Shown: positions 7,805 through 16,138, counted from the stretch's first letter. The stretch is 64,000 bases of DNA from Variovorax sp. J22P240 (GCF_030316855.1 NZ_JASZYR010000008.1:1-64000), one strand, 5' to 3'. Notes: generated from the letters alone by a model not told the origin. Program-made: numbers and translations.

Positions 7805-8891
7805 GCGGGCTGACCAGCGGATCGAGGAAGCGAAGCAGTTCTTCGTCGCTGACGGGCGTGAGCGGCAGGCCGAAGGCCTCCTTCAGGTAGGCCACCAGCG
7901 TCTGGGCCCACAAGGCGTTCGCGACCACCCCGACATGGTGATCTCCGAGCAGGAGATTGCTGGGCTCGTCTCCGGCAGTGTTCGTGATGCGAAGTGGCCC
8001 GAATGCAAAAGTCTTGTCGGAAGGCTTGCCTGACGCGTCGCGAGTGCCCCACCGACTCTCGAACCACGCGAAATCGTCGAAGAAGGCCACGTGCGGATTG
8101 CCTGCGGCAATGTCGCGAATCGCCGAATTGAAGTTGTCCAGTGCGATCCTGATGTTGGTCGTGTCCCCAGCAGAGCGCCAACGCTCGAAATTGGCCGGAT
8201 CGTCTGCTTCGTTGGGGATGCCGATCAGCAGGATGCGCGTCGATGGGTGCGAGGCATGGATCATCTCCACGGCTTTGCGAATCTCGCCCGCGCAATAGGC
8301 GATGGTGGCGGGCAACTCCGGGGCCATGGGATCGGCAGCCTGGAGATCCAGCAGACCGGACCAACTGTTGATCCCGATTCGAATCACCACCACCCCGCGC
8401 GTCCAGCGCTCCGGATCCTCGTTCATCAGGTCGACAAGACGTGGACCCTGGCGAAAACGGCCGCCCATGAGGTTCGTGCACGCAGCACCGGAATTCGCGA
8501 AGTTGTAGAGGTAATCCTCTTTCTCGGGGGCTCGACCGCCGCTCAAGCCGATCCATTCGCGCGCACGTGCCACAACACCGGGCCGCCCCCAGCGAACCCA
8601 AGGGCCCAGATCCAGTTCATGCCCTCTCAGGCGGGCCAGCACCTCCGTCCATTGAAAGGTGCGTGCGCGCAAGGGGCCGCCGCGTTCGTTCGAAGTGGCG
8701 GGGAACCACTTGTAGTCCTGGTAGGCCTGGCTGTTGGAATCCCCCAGCACTGCAAGAGGGATGGAAGCCGAGGGCGGATTTGGATTTTTAGGGGCCGAAC
8801 CCATTCCGTCGCTCCACATCGTCAGAGTCAGAACCGCAGCGAGCACGCTCAGCACGAGGGCGCAGGCAGCGATGCGATTGCGTCGCTTCAT
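7785..8891 (-). CDS. membrane-anchored or exported SGNH/GDSL-type hydrolase
   Basis: A 368-residue protein with a positively charged N terminus and one hydrophobic segment (residues 7-27), either an uncleaved anchor or a signal peptide. The SGNH block I is LAVLGDSNSQ with Ser52; IGINSWSG resembles the Asn block, and LLLGDHHVG near the C terminus gives the DxxH block. Relatives are esterases and acyltransferase-type hydrolases acting on envelope or extracellular esters; the substrate is unknown. It is the last gene of a tight minus-strand run (cysM, NUDIX, tusA, this gene) with a 13-base gap from tusA. Confidence 0.75.
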   Translation of the reverse strand: MKRRNRIAACALVLSVLAAVLTLTMWSDGMGSAPKNPNPPSASIPLAVLGDSNSQAYQDYKWFPATSNERGGPLRARTFQWTEVLARLRGHELDLGPWVRWGRPGVVARAREWIGLSGGRAPEKEDYLYNFANSGAACTNLMGGRFRQGPRLVDLMNEDPERWTRGVVVIRIGINSWSGLLDLQAADPMAPELPATIAYCAGEIRKAVEMIHASHPSTRILLIGIPNEADDPANFERWRSAGDTTNIRIALDNFNSAIRDIAAGNPHVAFFDDFAWFESRWGTRDASGKPSDKTFAFGPLRITNTAGDEPSNLLLGDHHVGVVANALWAQTLVAYLKEAFGLPLTPVSDEELLRFLDPLVSPPTVPGS

Positions 8892-8904
8892 GGCGGCGGG
8901 CCAC

Positions 8905-9132
8905 TTAACGGCGCCGCAGAACGTGAATGAAATCTGTACCGATGGTCTGCTGTTCGACGAGATCGTTGCCCGTCTGGCGCGCGAACGCCTGGAAGTCGCG
9001 CACCGAGCCTGCGTCGGTGGACACCACCTTCAGCAGTTCACCGCTTTGCATCTCGTTGAGCGACTTCTTGGCCTTCAGGATGGGCAACGGACAATTGAGT
9101 CCGCGGGTGTCGATTTCTTTGTGGATGTGCAT
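8905..9132 (-). CDS. tusA: sulfurtransferase TusA family protein
   Basis: A 75-residue TusA-like sulfur carrier. TusA accepts persulfide sulfur from a cysteine desulfurase and passes it on for tRNA 2-thiouridine and molybdopterin synthesis. The family motif RGLNCPLPILKAKK contains the active Cys14 in CPxP. Start ATG 9132 has a GAGGAA ribosome-binding site at a good distance; the longer open frame upstream is an artefact. It sits 25 bases after a NUDIX gene and in the same run as cysM, so a sulfur-handling theme is plausible. Confidence 0.9.
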   Translation of the reverse strand: MHIHKEIDTRGLNCPLPILKAKKSLNEMQSGELLKVVSTDAGSVRDFQAFARQTGNDLVEQQTIGTDFIHVLRRR

Positions 9133-9157
9133 GGCGAGTTCCTCCGGCGGCCGAATT

Positions 9158-9712
9158 CTAGGTGGCTGCCGCATCGGGCATGGGCGCGGCCGGACGCGGC
9201 CACTCCATGAATCGAGGCTCGTGGCCGCGCGTACGCAGCCAGTCGGCCAAAGCGTAGCCGGTTCCAGCCGGCCAGCACCGGAGCGCTTCGAGGTCGTAGA
9301 GCCGGTAGTCGACCAGTTCGGGCGAGAGCCGCACCTCGCCATCGGCGACCGCATGGTAGGCGATGATCACTTGGTTCATGCGCTGGAAGTCGTAGACGCC
9401 AACGAGGTTCAACGCGCTCGCATCGAGATTCGTTTCTTCCTTGATTTCACGCGCGATGCCTTCCTGCGGCGTTTCGCCCGCCTCCATGAAGCCGGTGATC
9501 AAGGCGTACATCTTGTGCGGCCATGCGGCGTTGCGCGCCAGAAGCACCTGGCCACGGTATTCGATGATCGCAGCCAGCACGGGCGTCGGATTGTTCCAAT
9601 GGGTCCAGCCGCAGGAGGGGCAGCGCAGGCGCGACTTCGGGCCGCCGTCTTCCTGCAGTTGGATGTGCGCGAGCGGTGTTGCGCAAGCCGGGCAGAACTT
9701 GTGATCGCTCAT
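9158..9712 (-). CDS. zinc-ribbon NUDIX hydrolase
   Basis: A 184-residue NUDIX pyrophosphohydrolase. An N-terminal zinc ribbon (Cys7, Cys10, Cys31, Cys34) precedes the catalytic domain. The Nudix box spans residues 74-96, with the expected G, the E of AGET and the REIKEETN metal-binding helix. Zinc-ribbon NUDIX proteins of this size hydrolyse NADH, ADP-ribose or related dinucleotides; the exact substrate is not readable. Start ATG 9712 (MSDHKFCPAC) begins right at the zinc ribbon. Only five bases separate it from the cysM stop. Confidence 0.88.
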   Translation of the reverse strand: MSDHKFCPACATPLAHIQLQEDGGPKSRLRCPSCGWTHWNNPTPVLAAIIEYRGQVLLARNAAWPHKMYALITGFMEAGETPQEGIAREIKEETNLDASALNLVGVYDFQRMNQVIIAYHAVADGEVRLSPELVDYRLYDLEALRCWPAGTGYALADWLRTRGHEPRFMEWPRPAAPMPDAAAT

Positions 9713-9717
9713 GGCAG

Positions 9718-10620
9718 TCAGGCGGGGAACACGCCGGTCGACAGGTATCGGTCGCCGCGGTCGCACACCACGAACACGATGGTCGCGTTCTCGACGGTCT
9801 TCGCGATCTCCAGCGCAACCCACAACGCGCCCGCAGCGGAAATGCCGCCGAAGATGCCTTCCTCGCGGGCCAGCCTGCGGCACATTTCCTCGGCGTTGTC
9901 CTGGCTCACGTTCACGACCTGATCGACCCGGCTGGGGTCGTAGATCTTGGGCAGGTATTCCTCCGGCCATTTGCGAATGCCCGGTATGCGCGAGCCTTCG
10001 TCCGGCTGCGCGCCGACGATGCGCACCGAGGGATTCTTTTCCTTGAGGAAGCGCGAAACGCCCGTGATGGTCCCGGTCGTGCCCATGGCGCTCACGAAAT
10101 GCGTGATCCGGCCCCGCGTGTCGGCCCAGATCTCCGGGCCGGTGGTCTCGTAGTGGATGCGGGGGTTGTCGGGGTTGGCAAACTGGTCCAGCACCCTCCC
10201 CTTGCCCTGCTGCACCATCTGCTCGGCCAGATCGCGGGCGTATTCCATGCCGCCGCTCTTGGGCGTGAGCACCAGTTCGGCGCCGAAAGCCTTCATGGTC
10301 TGCGCGCGCTCGACGGAGAGGTCCTCCGGCATGATGAGGACCATGCGGTAGCCCTTGATGGCTGCAGCCATGGCGAGTGCAATGCCTGTGTTGCCGGAGG
10401 TTGCCTCGATCAAGGTATCGCCGGGCTTGATCTCGCCGCGCTCTTCGGCGCGCTTGATCATGGAGAGGGCCGGCCGGTCCTTGACCGAGCCAGCGGGGTT
10501 GTTGCCTTCGAGCTTGCCAAGAATCACGTTGCCGCGCTTCGCATTGGCATCCGCATCGATGCGTTGCAACGCAACCAGGGGCGTCTTGCCGATCGCGTCT
10601 TCAATTGTCGGGTATTGCAT
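9718..10620 (-). CDS. cysM: cysteine synthase B (O-acetylserine / thiosulfate sulfhydrylase)
   Basis: PLP enzyme that forms cysteine, or S-sulfocysteine, from O-acetylserine. The 300-residue length and PSRVDQVVNVS style favour CysM over CysK. The PLP lysine is Lys47 in NPAGSVKDRPAL, the substrate loop is EATSGNTGIALA, and the phosphate-binding loop is SAMGTTGTITG. Start ATG 10620 (MQYPTIEDAIGKTPLV) matches the family N terminus; the upstream open frame runs across the opposite-strand tRNA and is not coding. First gene of the cysM-NUDIX-tusA-SGNH run and divergent from tRNA-Leu. Confidence 0.94.
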   Translation of the reverse strand: MQYPTIEDAIGKTPLVALQRIDADANAKRGNVILGKLEGNNPAGSVKDRPALSMIKRAEERGEIKPGDTLIEATSGNTGIALAMAAAIKGYRMVLIMPEDLSVERAQTMKAFGAELVLTPKSGGMEYARDLAEQMVQQGKGRVLDQFANPDNPRIHYETTGPEIWADTRGRITHFVSAMGTTGTITGVSRFLKEKNPSVRIVGAQPDEGSRIPGIRKWPEEYLPKIYDPSRVDQVVNVSQDNAEEMCRRLAREEGIFGGISAAGALWVALEIAKTVENATIVFVVCDRGDRYLSTGVFPA

Positions 10621-10660
10621 GGAGCCACTGTGCCATAATTTTGGGCTGCCTTCCTTCCGT

Positions 10661-10745
10661 GCCCGGGTGGTGAAATTGGTAGACGCAGGGGACTCAAAAT
10701 CCCCCGCCGCAAGGCGTGCCGGTTCGATTCCGGCCCCGGGCACCA
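10661..10745 (+). tRNA. tRNA-Leu (anticodon CAA)
   Basis: An 85-nt cloverleaf with a long variable arm. The acceptor stem is GCCCGGG (10661-10667) with CCCGGGC (10735-10741), then discriminator A and an encoded CCA (10743-10745). The anticodon stem is GGGGA/TCCCC, loop CTCAAAA, anticodon CAA at 10695-10697, reading UUG. The T arm GCCGG-TTCGATT-CCGGC is perfect. A CATAAT box at 10634-10639 lies upstream but without a convincing -35 partner. Confidence 0.96.
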
Positions 10746-10842
10746 CGGTTCTCATGCCGTGACTCCAGGAAGTATTTCGCGCAAAGGGCGAGTCGCATGC
10801 CGGCTCGACGGCGCGGCGCGGCACTTGAATCGCGCGCAAATC

Positions 10843-10848
10843 TACAAT
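10843..10848 (+). promoter_or_regulatory. -10 box abutting the GAF gene start
   Basis: TACAAT at 10843-10848 ends six bases before the ATG at 10855, so transcription would start at or next to the start codon. No good Shine-Dalgarno is visible. A leaderless mRNA is inferred. Confidence 0.4.
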
Positions 10849-10854
10849 CGTCCG

Positions 10855-11445
10855 ATGGTTTTTCATGATCCCGATTACGCGCCGGACGCGTTCGAAGTCA
10901 AGGTTTCCGAACTGCTGGTCGCCACCCCCGAGGGCAGCGACGCACTCATCGACGAGTCGGTCTCCGAGGTCTTGCGCCTGCTACGTGAGCATCTGAGGAT
11001 GGACGTGGTGTTTGTCTCCGAGTTCGTCGACGGACGGCGCGTTTTCCGGCGCGTCGATACGAGCCCGGAGTCCCGGGTCATCGAGCCGGGCCAGTCCTCG
11101 CCGCTGGAAGAATCTTTTTGCCAGCGCGTCATCGACGGGCGCCTGCCGCGCCTGGTCCGCGATGTGGCTGCGCTTCCGACGTTCAGGGAACTGCCGCCGA
11201 CGGACTTTCCGCTGGGCGCCCATCTGAGCACCCCCATCATCCTCAATGACGGTCGAGTCTATGGCACGCTGTGCTGCTTCAGCTTCGCACCCAATGAGCA
11301 ATTGACGCAGCGCGACCTCAAGAAGCTGGAAATGTCCGCCCAGCTCACGGCCAAGAAAATCAACGCGCGTCGCGCACGCGATGCAGAAAAGGCCATGGCC
11401 GACTGGTCACTCCAGCCGCAGGACGGATCAGCCCGCCAGCGCTGA
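10855..11445 (+). CDS. GAF domain-containing protein
   Basis: A 196-residue protein that is essentially one GAF domain (about residues 20-170), with segments such as DVVFVSEFVDGRRVFRRVD, a central helix containing SFCQRVIDG, and the C-terminal strand VYGTLCCFS. GAF domains bind small ligands or act in dimer signalling; there is no attached output domain, so it may act as a partner protein. The ligand is unknown. Start ATG 10855 (MVFHDPDYAPD) is preferred over the longer frame because the preceding part looks non-coding and includes a -10 box. It follows the tRNA gene by about 110 bp. Confidence 0.8.
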   Translation: MVFHDPDYAPDAFEVKVSELLVATPEGSDALIDESVSEVLRLLREHLRMDVVFVSEFVDGRRVFRRVDTSPESRVIEPGQSSPLEESFCQRVIDGRLPRLVRDVAALPTFRELPPTDFPLGAHLSTPIILNDGRVYGTLCCFSFAPNEQLTQRDLKKLEMSAQLTAKKINARRARDAEKAMADWSLQPQDGSARQR

Positions 11446-11468
11446 TTCAAGCCCTCGGACGCGGCCGA

Positions 11469-12398
11469 TCAGGAGCCGGACCGAAGACCCGTCTCCACCG
11501 TCGGATGGCGCAGGTGCACGCGCAACTCGCGCTTGAGCCGCGTGTTGTCGAGGCGCCGCGATTCGCCCATGAAGCTCAATAGCGACAGTGGAAGCTGTGC
11601 CTGCGCCTCCGCGCGCGCGATGCGTGGCGGCCTCGGAAAACCGTACAGACGGGCGGCGAGATCAACGTAGTCGCCCATCTTGAGTTCGCTGTCGTCGCTT
11701 GCGTGAAAAACGCGCTGCGGGCCGCCGCGCCACAACGCCGCCACACACGCACGCGCGAGGTCGTCGGCGTGAATGTGATTCGTATAGACGTCATCCTCCG
11801 AGCGCAGCACCGGTGTGCCCTTCTTAAGCCGTTCGCGCGGTGTGCCCCCGTCGCGGTCGGGCGCGTAGATGCCGGGAATACGCAGGATGCGGGCCGATAC
11901 GCCCGCCCGGCCGAGCCAGCGAACGGTGCGCTCGGCATCGACGCGACGGTGTGCCCGGGGCGTATCGGGCCGCACGGCACGCGTTTCGCTGATCCGCGCC
12001 CCTCCGCAGTCGCCATAGACGCCACTGGTCGAGCCATAGACGAATGTGGAAGGCAGCGAGCGCAAGCGCAGCACACGCGCCAGGGCCAGAGTCCGCGCAT
12101 CACGCCACCACTGCGCACCTTCGACGCGAGCGGGCGGCGCGAGGTGCAGCACGCGGGTCGCGAGCCCTGAAAGACGCCTGAGCGTTGTCGGCGCGTCGAG
12201 ATTCGCAATGATCGGCGTGACGCCCGCCTGTCGCAACAGCGGCGCGCGCGCTGGCGAAGACGTCAGCGCCATCAACCGCATACGGCCCCGCAGAAGGCTG
12301 ACGGCCCGCAGCCCCACGTCGCCGCAACCGACGATGAGCACGCGCTCGCGGCGGAAGCGCGAGGGCCTCGCGCCGAGAGGGCTGTTGATTGAGGGCAA
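11469..12398 (-). CDS. NAD(P)-binding epimerase/oxidoreductase (YeeZ-like extended SDR)
   Basis: A 309-residue Rossmann-fold protein. VLIVGCGDVGLRAVSLL near residue 20 is the dinucleotide-binding GxGxxG loop, and FVYGSTSGVYGD gives the conserved mid-domain strand and Ser/Tyr region. The pattern fits YeeZ-like NAD-dependent epimerase/dehydratase proteins of unknown substrate; catalytic identity is not assured because the classic YxxxK is not clear. The start at 12398 is TTG, supported by an AGGGAG ribosome-binding site about 10 bases upstream; a GTG just before VLIVG is an alternative. Divergent from the ferredoxin-reductase gene with only 38 bases between starts. Confidence 0.75.
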   Translation of the reverse strand: MPSINSPLGARPSRFRRERVLIVGCGDVGLRAVSLLRGRMRLMALTSSPARAPLLRQAGVTPIIANLDAPTTLRRLSGLATRVLHLAPPARVEGAQWWRDARTLALARVLRLRSLPSTFVYGSTSGVYGDCGGARISETRAVRPDTPRAHRRVDAERTVRWLGRAGVSARILRIPGIYAPDRDGGTPRERLKKGTPVLRSEDDVYTNHIHADDLARACVAALWRGGPQRVFHASDDSELKMGDYVDLAARLYGFPRPPRIARAEAQAQLPLSLLSFMGESRRLDNTRLKRELRVHLRHPTVETGLRSGS

Positions 12399-12436
12399 AA
12401 TCCATCTCCCTTTTGAAGCAGATTCGAAGAATAACC

Positions 12437-13501
12437 ATGACCAGCGCAGCGCCGAGCGAAGCGGGCTTTCACATTACCGTCGAGCCCAGCGGGCGCCATT
12501 TCACCGCACACGCGGACGAAACCATTCTCGCGGCCGGCATTCGCCAGGGCATCGGCCTTCCCTATGGCTGCAAGGACGGCGCCTGTGGTTCGTGCAAATG
12601 CAAGAAGCTGTCGGGCACCGTGACGCTGGGCCTGCACCAGAGCAAGGCCCTGAGCAACGAGGAAGAGCTGGCCGGTTTCGTCTTGACCTGCTGCGCGCGG
12701 GCAGAGAGCGACGTGGTGCTGGAATCGCGCCAGGTGACCGAAGCCGGGGCATTCCCGATCCGAAAGATGCCGGTCCGCGTGCTCGCACTCACACGACAGT
12801 CGCACGACGTCGTGATGCTGCGCCTGCAACTCCCGGCGGGCGAACCGCTGCAGTTCCATGCCGGCCAGTACATCGAGTTCATCCTTCGCGACGGGACGCG
12901 CCGAAGCTACTCCATGGCCAATGCGCCACACACGCTGCTGGAGCCTGGCACGGGCATCGAACTGCACATTCGACATCTGCCCGACGGCAAGTTCACGGAC
13001 CACGTCTTCGGTGCGATGAAGGAAAAGGAAATCCTCCGCATCGAAGGCCCCTACGGCAGCTTCTTCCTGCGTGAGGAATCCGACAAGCCGCTGGTCTTGC
13101 TGGCGTCCGGCACGGGCTTCGCGCCGATCAAGGCCCTGCTCGAGCACATGAAGCTCAAGGGCATCGAACGGCCGGCGACCATGTACTGGGGCGGCCGGCG
13201 ACCCGAGGACCTCTACATGGACGACTGGGTCCGTGCGCAACTCGCGGTGATGCCGAACCTGCGCTACGTGCCCGTGGTTTCGAATGCGGTGCCAGAGGAC
13301 AATTGGCGGGGCCGCACCGGCTTCGTTCACCGCGCGGTGATGGAGGATTTCAGCGATCTGTCCGGCTATCAGGTATACGCCTGCGGCGCGCCGATCGTGG
13401 TCGATTCCGCCAAGCGGGACTACGTCGCGGAGCGCGGCCTGCCCGAGGATGAATTCTTCGCCGATGCCTTCACGACGGAAGCGGACAAAGCCTTGCCCTG
13501 A
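12437..13501 (+). CDS. 2Fe-2S ferredoxin / FAD / NAD(P) reductase (CDP-6-deoxy-delta-3,4-glucoseen reductase-like)
   Basis: A 354-residue electron-transfer protein with three modules. An N-terminal plant-type ferredoxin domain has Cys45, Cys50, Cys53 and a fourth Cys at 85 or 86 for the 2Fe-2S centre. A flavin domain follows, with RSYSMAN near residue 155, then a pyridine-nucleotide domain with LLASGTGFAPIKAL. The family is often named after AscD/DdhD, which act with a dehydrase in deoxysugar synthesis, but in Burkholderiales it is usually present without deoxysugar genes, as here, so a general oxidoreductase role is likelier. Start ATG 12437 (MTSAAPSEAG). Confidence 0.87.
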   Translation: MTSAAPSEAGFHITVEPSGRHFTAHADETILAAGIRQGIGLPYGCKDGACGSCKCKKLSGTVTLGLHQSKALSNEEELAGFVLTCCARAESDVVLESRQVTEAGAFPIRKMPVRVLALTRQSHDVVMLRLQLPAGEPLQFHAGQYIEFILRDGTRRSYSMANAPHTLLEPGTGIELHIRHLPDGKFTDHVFGAMKEKEILRIEGPYGSFFLREESDKPLVLLASGTGFAPIKALLEHMKLKGIERPATMYWGGRRPEDLYMDDWVRAQLAVMPNLRYVPVVSNAVPEDNWRGRTGFVHRAVMEDFSDLSGYQVYACGAPIVVDSAKRDYVAERGLPEDEFFADAFTTEADKALP

Positions 13502-13566
13502 CATCGCGCTCAAGCTCAGGGATAGCCATCGGCGCGACCCGGGCCGCACGAAGCACAATTGGAAAC

Positions 13567-14538
13567 ATGAAAGCCAGACATTTCCTCCTCAGCCTCGTCT
13601 CCACCGCTACGGTCCTTCTCGCCGCCCCAGCGCTTGCCCAGCAGCGCCCCATCCGTCTCGTGGTTCCGTACGCCGCCGGCGGTCCGATCGACGTCACGGC
13701 GCGCGTTCTGGCCGAGCGCGTGAAAGACTCGCTGGGTACGGTCATCATCGACAACAAGCCAGGTGCCGGCGGCAACATCGGCGCGGACGCAGTGGCGAAA
13801 GCGGCACCGGACGGCCTCACGATCGGCATCGCCGCGACGGCGACAAACGCGGTCAATCCCTGGCTCTACGCCAAGATGCCTTTCAATGCGGCCACGGACT
13901 TCGCGCCAATCACGCAGATGGTGCGCGTGCCCAACGTGCTGGTGATGAACGCCGAAACTGCACAACGCCTGAAGATCAATTCGCTGCCCGATCTCATCGC
14001 CTACGCCAAGGCCAATCCGGCCAAGCTCAACTACGGCAGCGGCGGCAACGGCAGCGCTGGACACCTCGCGGGCGAGCTATTCAAGAAGGAAGCGGGGATC
14101 TTCGCGGTCCACATCCCCTACAACGGCGGCAACCCCGCGCAGCTCGCGCTGCTGTCGGGGCAGGTCGACTTCAACTTCGACAACCTCGCCACCGCGGCGC
14201 CCAACATCCGCTCAGGCAAGCTCAAAGCCATCGCGGTGACCACCGCGGCGCGCAGCAGCACGCTGCCTGATGTGCCGACGGTCGCGGCCACGCTCAAAGG
14301 CTTCTCTATCGATACGTGGTGGGGTCTCGTGGCACCGGCCGGCACGCCGTCCGACGTGGTCGCCAAGCTCAATCACGCCTTCGTCGCCGCGCTCAACGCG
14401 CCGGAAACCAAGACGCGATTCGCGTCGCTGCTGGCTGAACCGGTCGCCAGTTCGCCCGAGCAGTTCGGCGCGTTCATGACGACCGAACTCTCCAAGTACG
14501 AGAAAGTCGTCAAGGCCACTGGCGCGAAGGTGGATTGA
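13567..14538 (+). CDS. Bug/TctC family periplasmic substrate-binding protein
   Basis: A 323-residue receptor with a signal peptide (hydrophobic core 6-20, cleavage likely after APALA at about residue 24). Hallmarks are RPIRLVVPYAAGGPIDVTAR, IIDNKPGAGGNIGAD and LNYGSGGNGSAGHL. Bug receptors feed carboxylates to TctAB-type carriers or act as sensors; the large solitary family in Bordetella and Variovorax has mostly unknown ligands. No TctA or TctB is adjacent here, so it is an orphan receptor. It is followed by the first copy of the dispersed hairpin repeat and faces livF. Confidence 0.92.
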   Translation: MKARHFLLSLVSTATVLLAAPALAQQRPIRLVVPYAAGGPIDVTARVLAERVKDSLGTVIIDNKPGAGGNIGADAVAKAAPDGLTIGIAATATNAVNPWLYAKMPFNAATDFAPITQMVRVPNVLVMNAETAQRLKINSLPDLIAYAKANPAKLNYGSGGNGSAGHLAGELFKKEAGIFAVHIPYNGGNPAQLALLSGQVDFNFDNLATAAPNIRSGKLKAIAVTTAARSSTLPDVPTVAATLKGFSIDTWWGLVAPAGTPSDVVAKLNHAFVAALNAPETKTRFASLLAEPVASSPEQFGAFMTTELSKYEKVVKATGAKVD

Positions 14539-14632
14539 CGCCCAGGCTAGCTCGCTGCGCGTAGCCGCCCCCCTTTCAGGGCGCAATACCTGCGGCCCGG
14601 CGGGAGCCGGTTCCGCGGTATTCCTGGACTGA
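14539..14632. repeat. dispersed intergenic hairpin repeat, copy A
   Basis: Fills the whole gap between two convergent genes. The core runs from GCAATACC (14583) to GGTATT (14622): outer stem AATACC/GGTATT, then GCGG/CCGC, with a GGC...GCC inner pairing. The same core recurs at 41870-41911 and 51557-51596. The 5' part differs from the other two copies. Possibly a bidirectional terminator or a REP-like element. Confidence 0.75.
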
Positions 14633-15349
14633 CTACTCTCCGAGGTACGCGGCTCTCACTTTGGGGTCGCTCAGCATGACCTTGGCGTCGCCGCTCATGG
14701 TGATCAGGCCTGACTCCATCACGTAGCCGCGATCGGCAAGTTGCAGCGCGCGGCTGGCGTTCTGTTCGACCAGAAGCACGGTGACTCCCTGGTCGTAGAC
14801 CTGCTTCACCACCTCGAAGATCTTGTCGACCATGATCGGCGACAGGCCCATCGAAGGCTCGTCGAGCAACAGCACCTTGGGGCGCGCCATCAATGCCCGG
14901 CCCATCGCAAGCATCTGCTGCTCGCCGCCGGACATGGTGCCGGCGAGCTGGGTCGCGCGCTCCTTCAGGCGCGGGAAGGTCGCGAAAACCCGTTCCATGT
15001 CCTTCGCGATCTCGGCCTTGTCCTTGCGGATGAAGGCGCCGATCTGCAGGTTCTCGGTGATGGTCATGCGCGTGAAGACGCCGCGGCCTTCGGGCACCAT
15101 CACCAGGCCTTCGCCGACCAGATCCCAGGCTCCGCGGCCCTTGATGCTCTTACCGAGAAACTCGATATCTCCGCCCAGGAAAGGCTGAGTGCCGGTGATG
15201 GCCTTCATCGTCGTGGTCTTGCCCGCGCCATTGGAGCCGATCAGCGACACGAGTTCGCCTTCGTGCACCTCGAAGTCCACACCCTTCACGGCCTGGATAC
15301 CGCCGTAGGCCACCTTCAGGCCGCTGACTTTCAAAAGAGTTTGTGCCAT
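14633..15349 (-). CDS. livF: branched-chain amino acid ABC transporter ATP-binding protein LivF
   Basis: A 238-residue ABC ATPase, one of the two nucleotide-binding subunits of a high-affinity branched-chain amino acid (or related) importer. Walker A is GSNGAGKTTT near residue 38, the signature is TMSGGEQQMLAMGRALM, and Walker B is VLLLDEPSMGLSP, a form typical of LivF. It ends the livHMGF operon, with one base between its start and the livG stop. The repeat element immediately after it may end the transcript. Confidence 0.93.
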   Translation of the reverse strand: MAQTLLKVSGLKVAYGGIQAVKGVDFEVHEGELVSLIGSNGAGKTTTMKAITGTQPFLGGDIEFLGKSIKGRGAWDLVGEGLVMVPEGRGVFTRMTITENLQIGAFIRKDKAEIAKDMERVFATFPRLKERATQLAGTMSGGEQQMLAMGRALMARPKVLLLDEPSMGLSPIMVDKIFEVVKQVYDQGVTVLLVEQNASRALQLADRGYVMESGLITMSGDAKVMLSDPKVRAAYLGE

Positions 15350-15350
15350 C

Positions 15351-16121
15351 TCAGTGTCCTCCCGTGCCGAGGTAGGCCTCGATCACCTTTTCGTTTCTCT
15401 GCACGTCGGCAGGCGTTCCCTCCGCGATCTGCTTGCCATAGTCCAGCACCGTCACGCGATCGCACAGGCCCATCACGAGCTTCACGTCGTGCTCGATCAA
15501 CAGGATGGTGCGATCGTCCTTGCGAATGCGGTCGATCAGCTCGCGCAGGAGCACTTTTTCGGTGGCGTTCATGCCGGCCGCGGGCTCGTCGAGCGCAATG
15601 AGCTGTGGATCGGTCGCCAGCGCGCGTGCGATTTCGAGACGGCGCTGATCGCCGTAGCTCAACGTGCGTGCCTTGTAGTCGGCAAACTTGCCGATCCCTA
15701 CGTAGTCGAGCAACTGATGCGCGCGGTCGGCGATCGCCGCCTCCTCGGCCTTGAAGCCGCCGGTGCGAAAGATGGCGCCGAACACGCCCGAATGCGTGCG
15801 GATGTGGCGCCCGACCATCACGTTCTCGAGCGCCGTCATTTCCGAGAAGAGGCGGATGTTCTGGAACGTGCGCGCGATGCCGGCCTTGGCGACCTCGTGC
15901 ACCGCCGTGGGTTGATAGGGCTTGCCGGCCAGTTCGAACGTGCCGCTGTCGGGCGTGTAGAGGCCCGTGATGACGTTGAAGAAGGTGGTCTTGCCGGCGC
16001 CGTTGGGGCCGATCAGTCCGTAGACCTGGCCGCGCTGGATCTTGATGCCGACATCGGACAGCGCCTGCAGGCCGCCAAAGCGCTTGGAGATGCCGTGAAC
16101 GTTGAGGATGGTTTCAGTCAT
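15351..16121 (-). CDS. livG: branched-chain amino acid ABC transporter ATP-binding protein LivG
   Basis: A 256-residue ABC ATPase, partner of LivF. Walker A is GPNGAGKTTFFN, the signature is TLSYGDQRRLEIARAL, Walker B is LIALDEPAAGMNATE, and the LivG-type insert IARTFQNIRLFSEMTALENVMVG is present. I place the start at ATG 16121 (MTETILN) because GAGGAG sits nine bases upstream. A GTG at 16142 overlapping the livM stop (GTGA) is the alternative and would add seven residues. Confidence 0.92.
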   Translation of the reverse strand: MTETILNVHGISKRFGGLQALSDVGIKIQRGQVYGLIGPNGAGKTTFFNVITGLYTPDSGTFELAGKPYQPTAVHEVAKAGIARTFQNIRLFSEMTALENVMVGRHIRTHSGVFGAIFRTGGFKAEEAAIADRAHQLLDYVGIGKFADYKARTLSYGDQRRLEIARALATDPQLIALDEPAAGMNATEKVLLRELIDRIRKDDRTILLIEHDVKLVMGLCDRVTVLDYGKQIAEGTPADVQRNEKVIEAYLGTGGH

Positions 16122-16138
16122 TGTCGTGCTCTCCTCGC

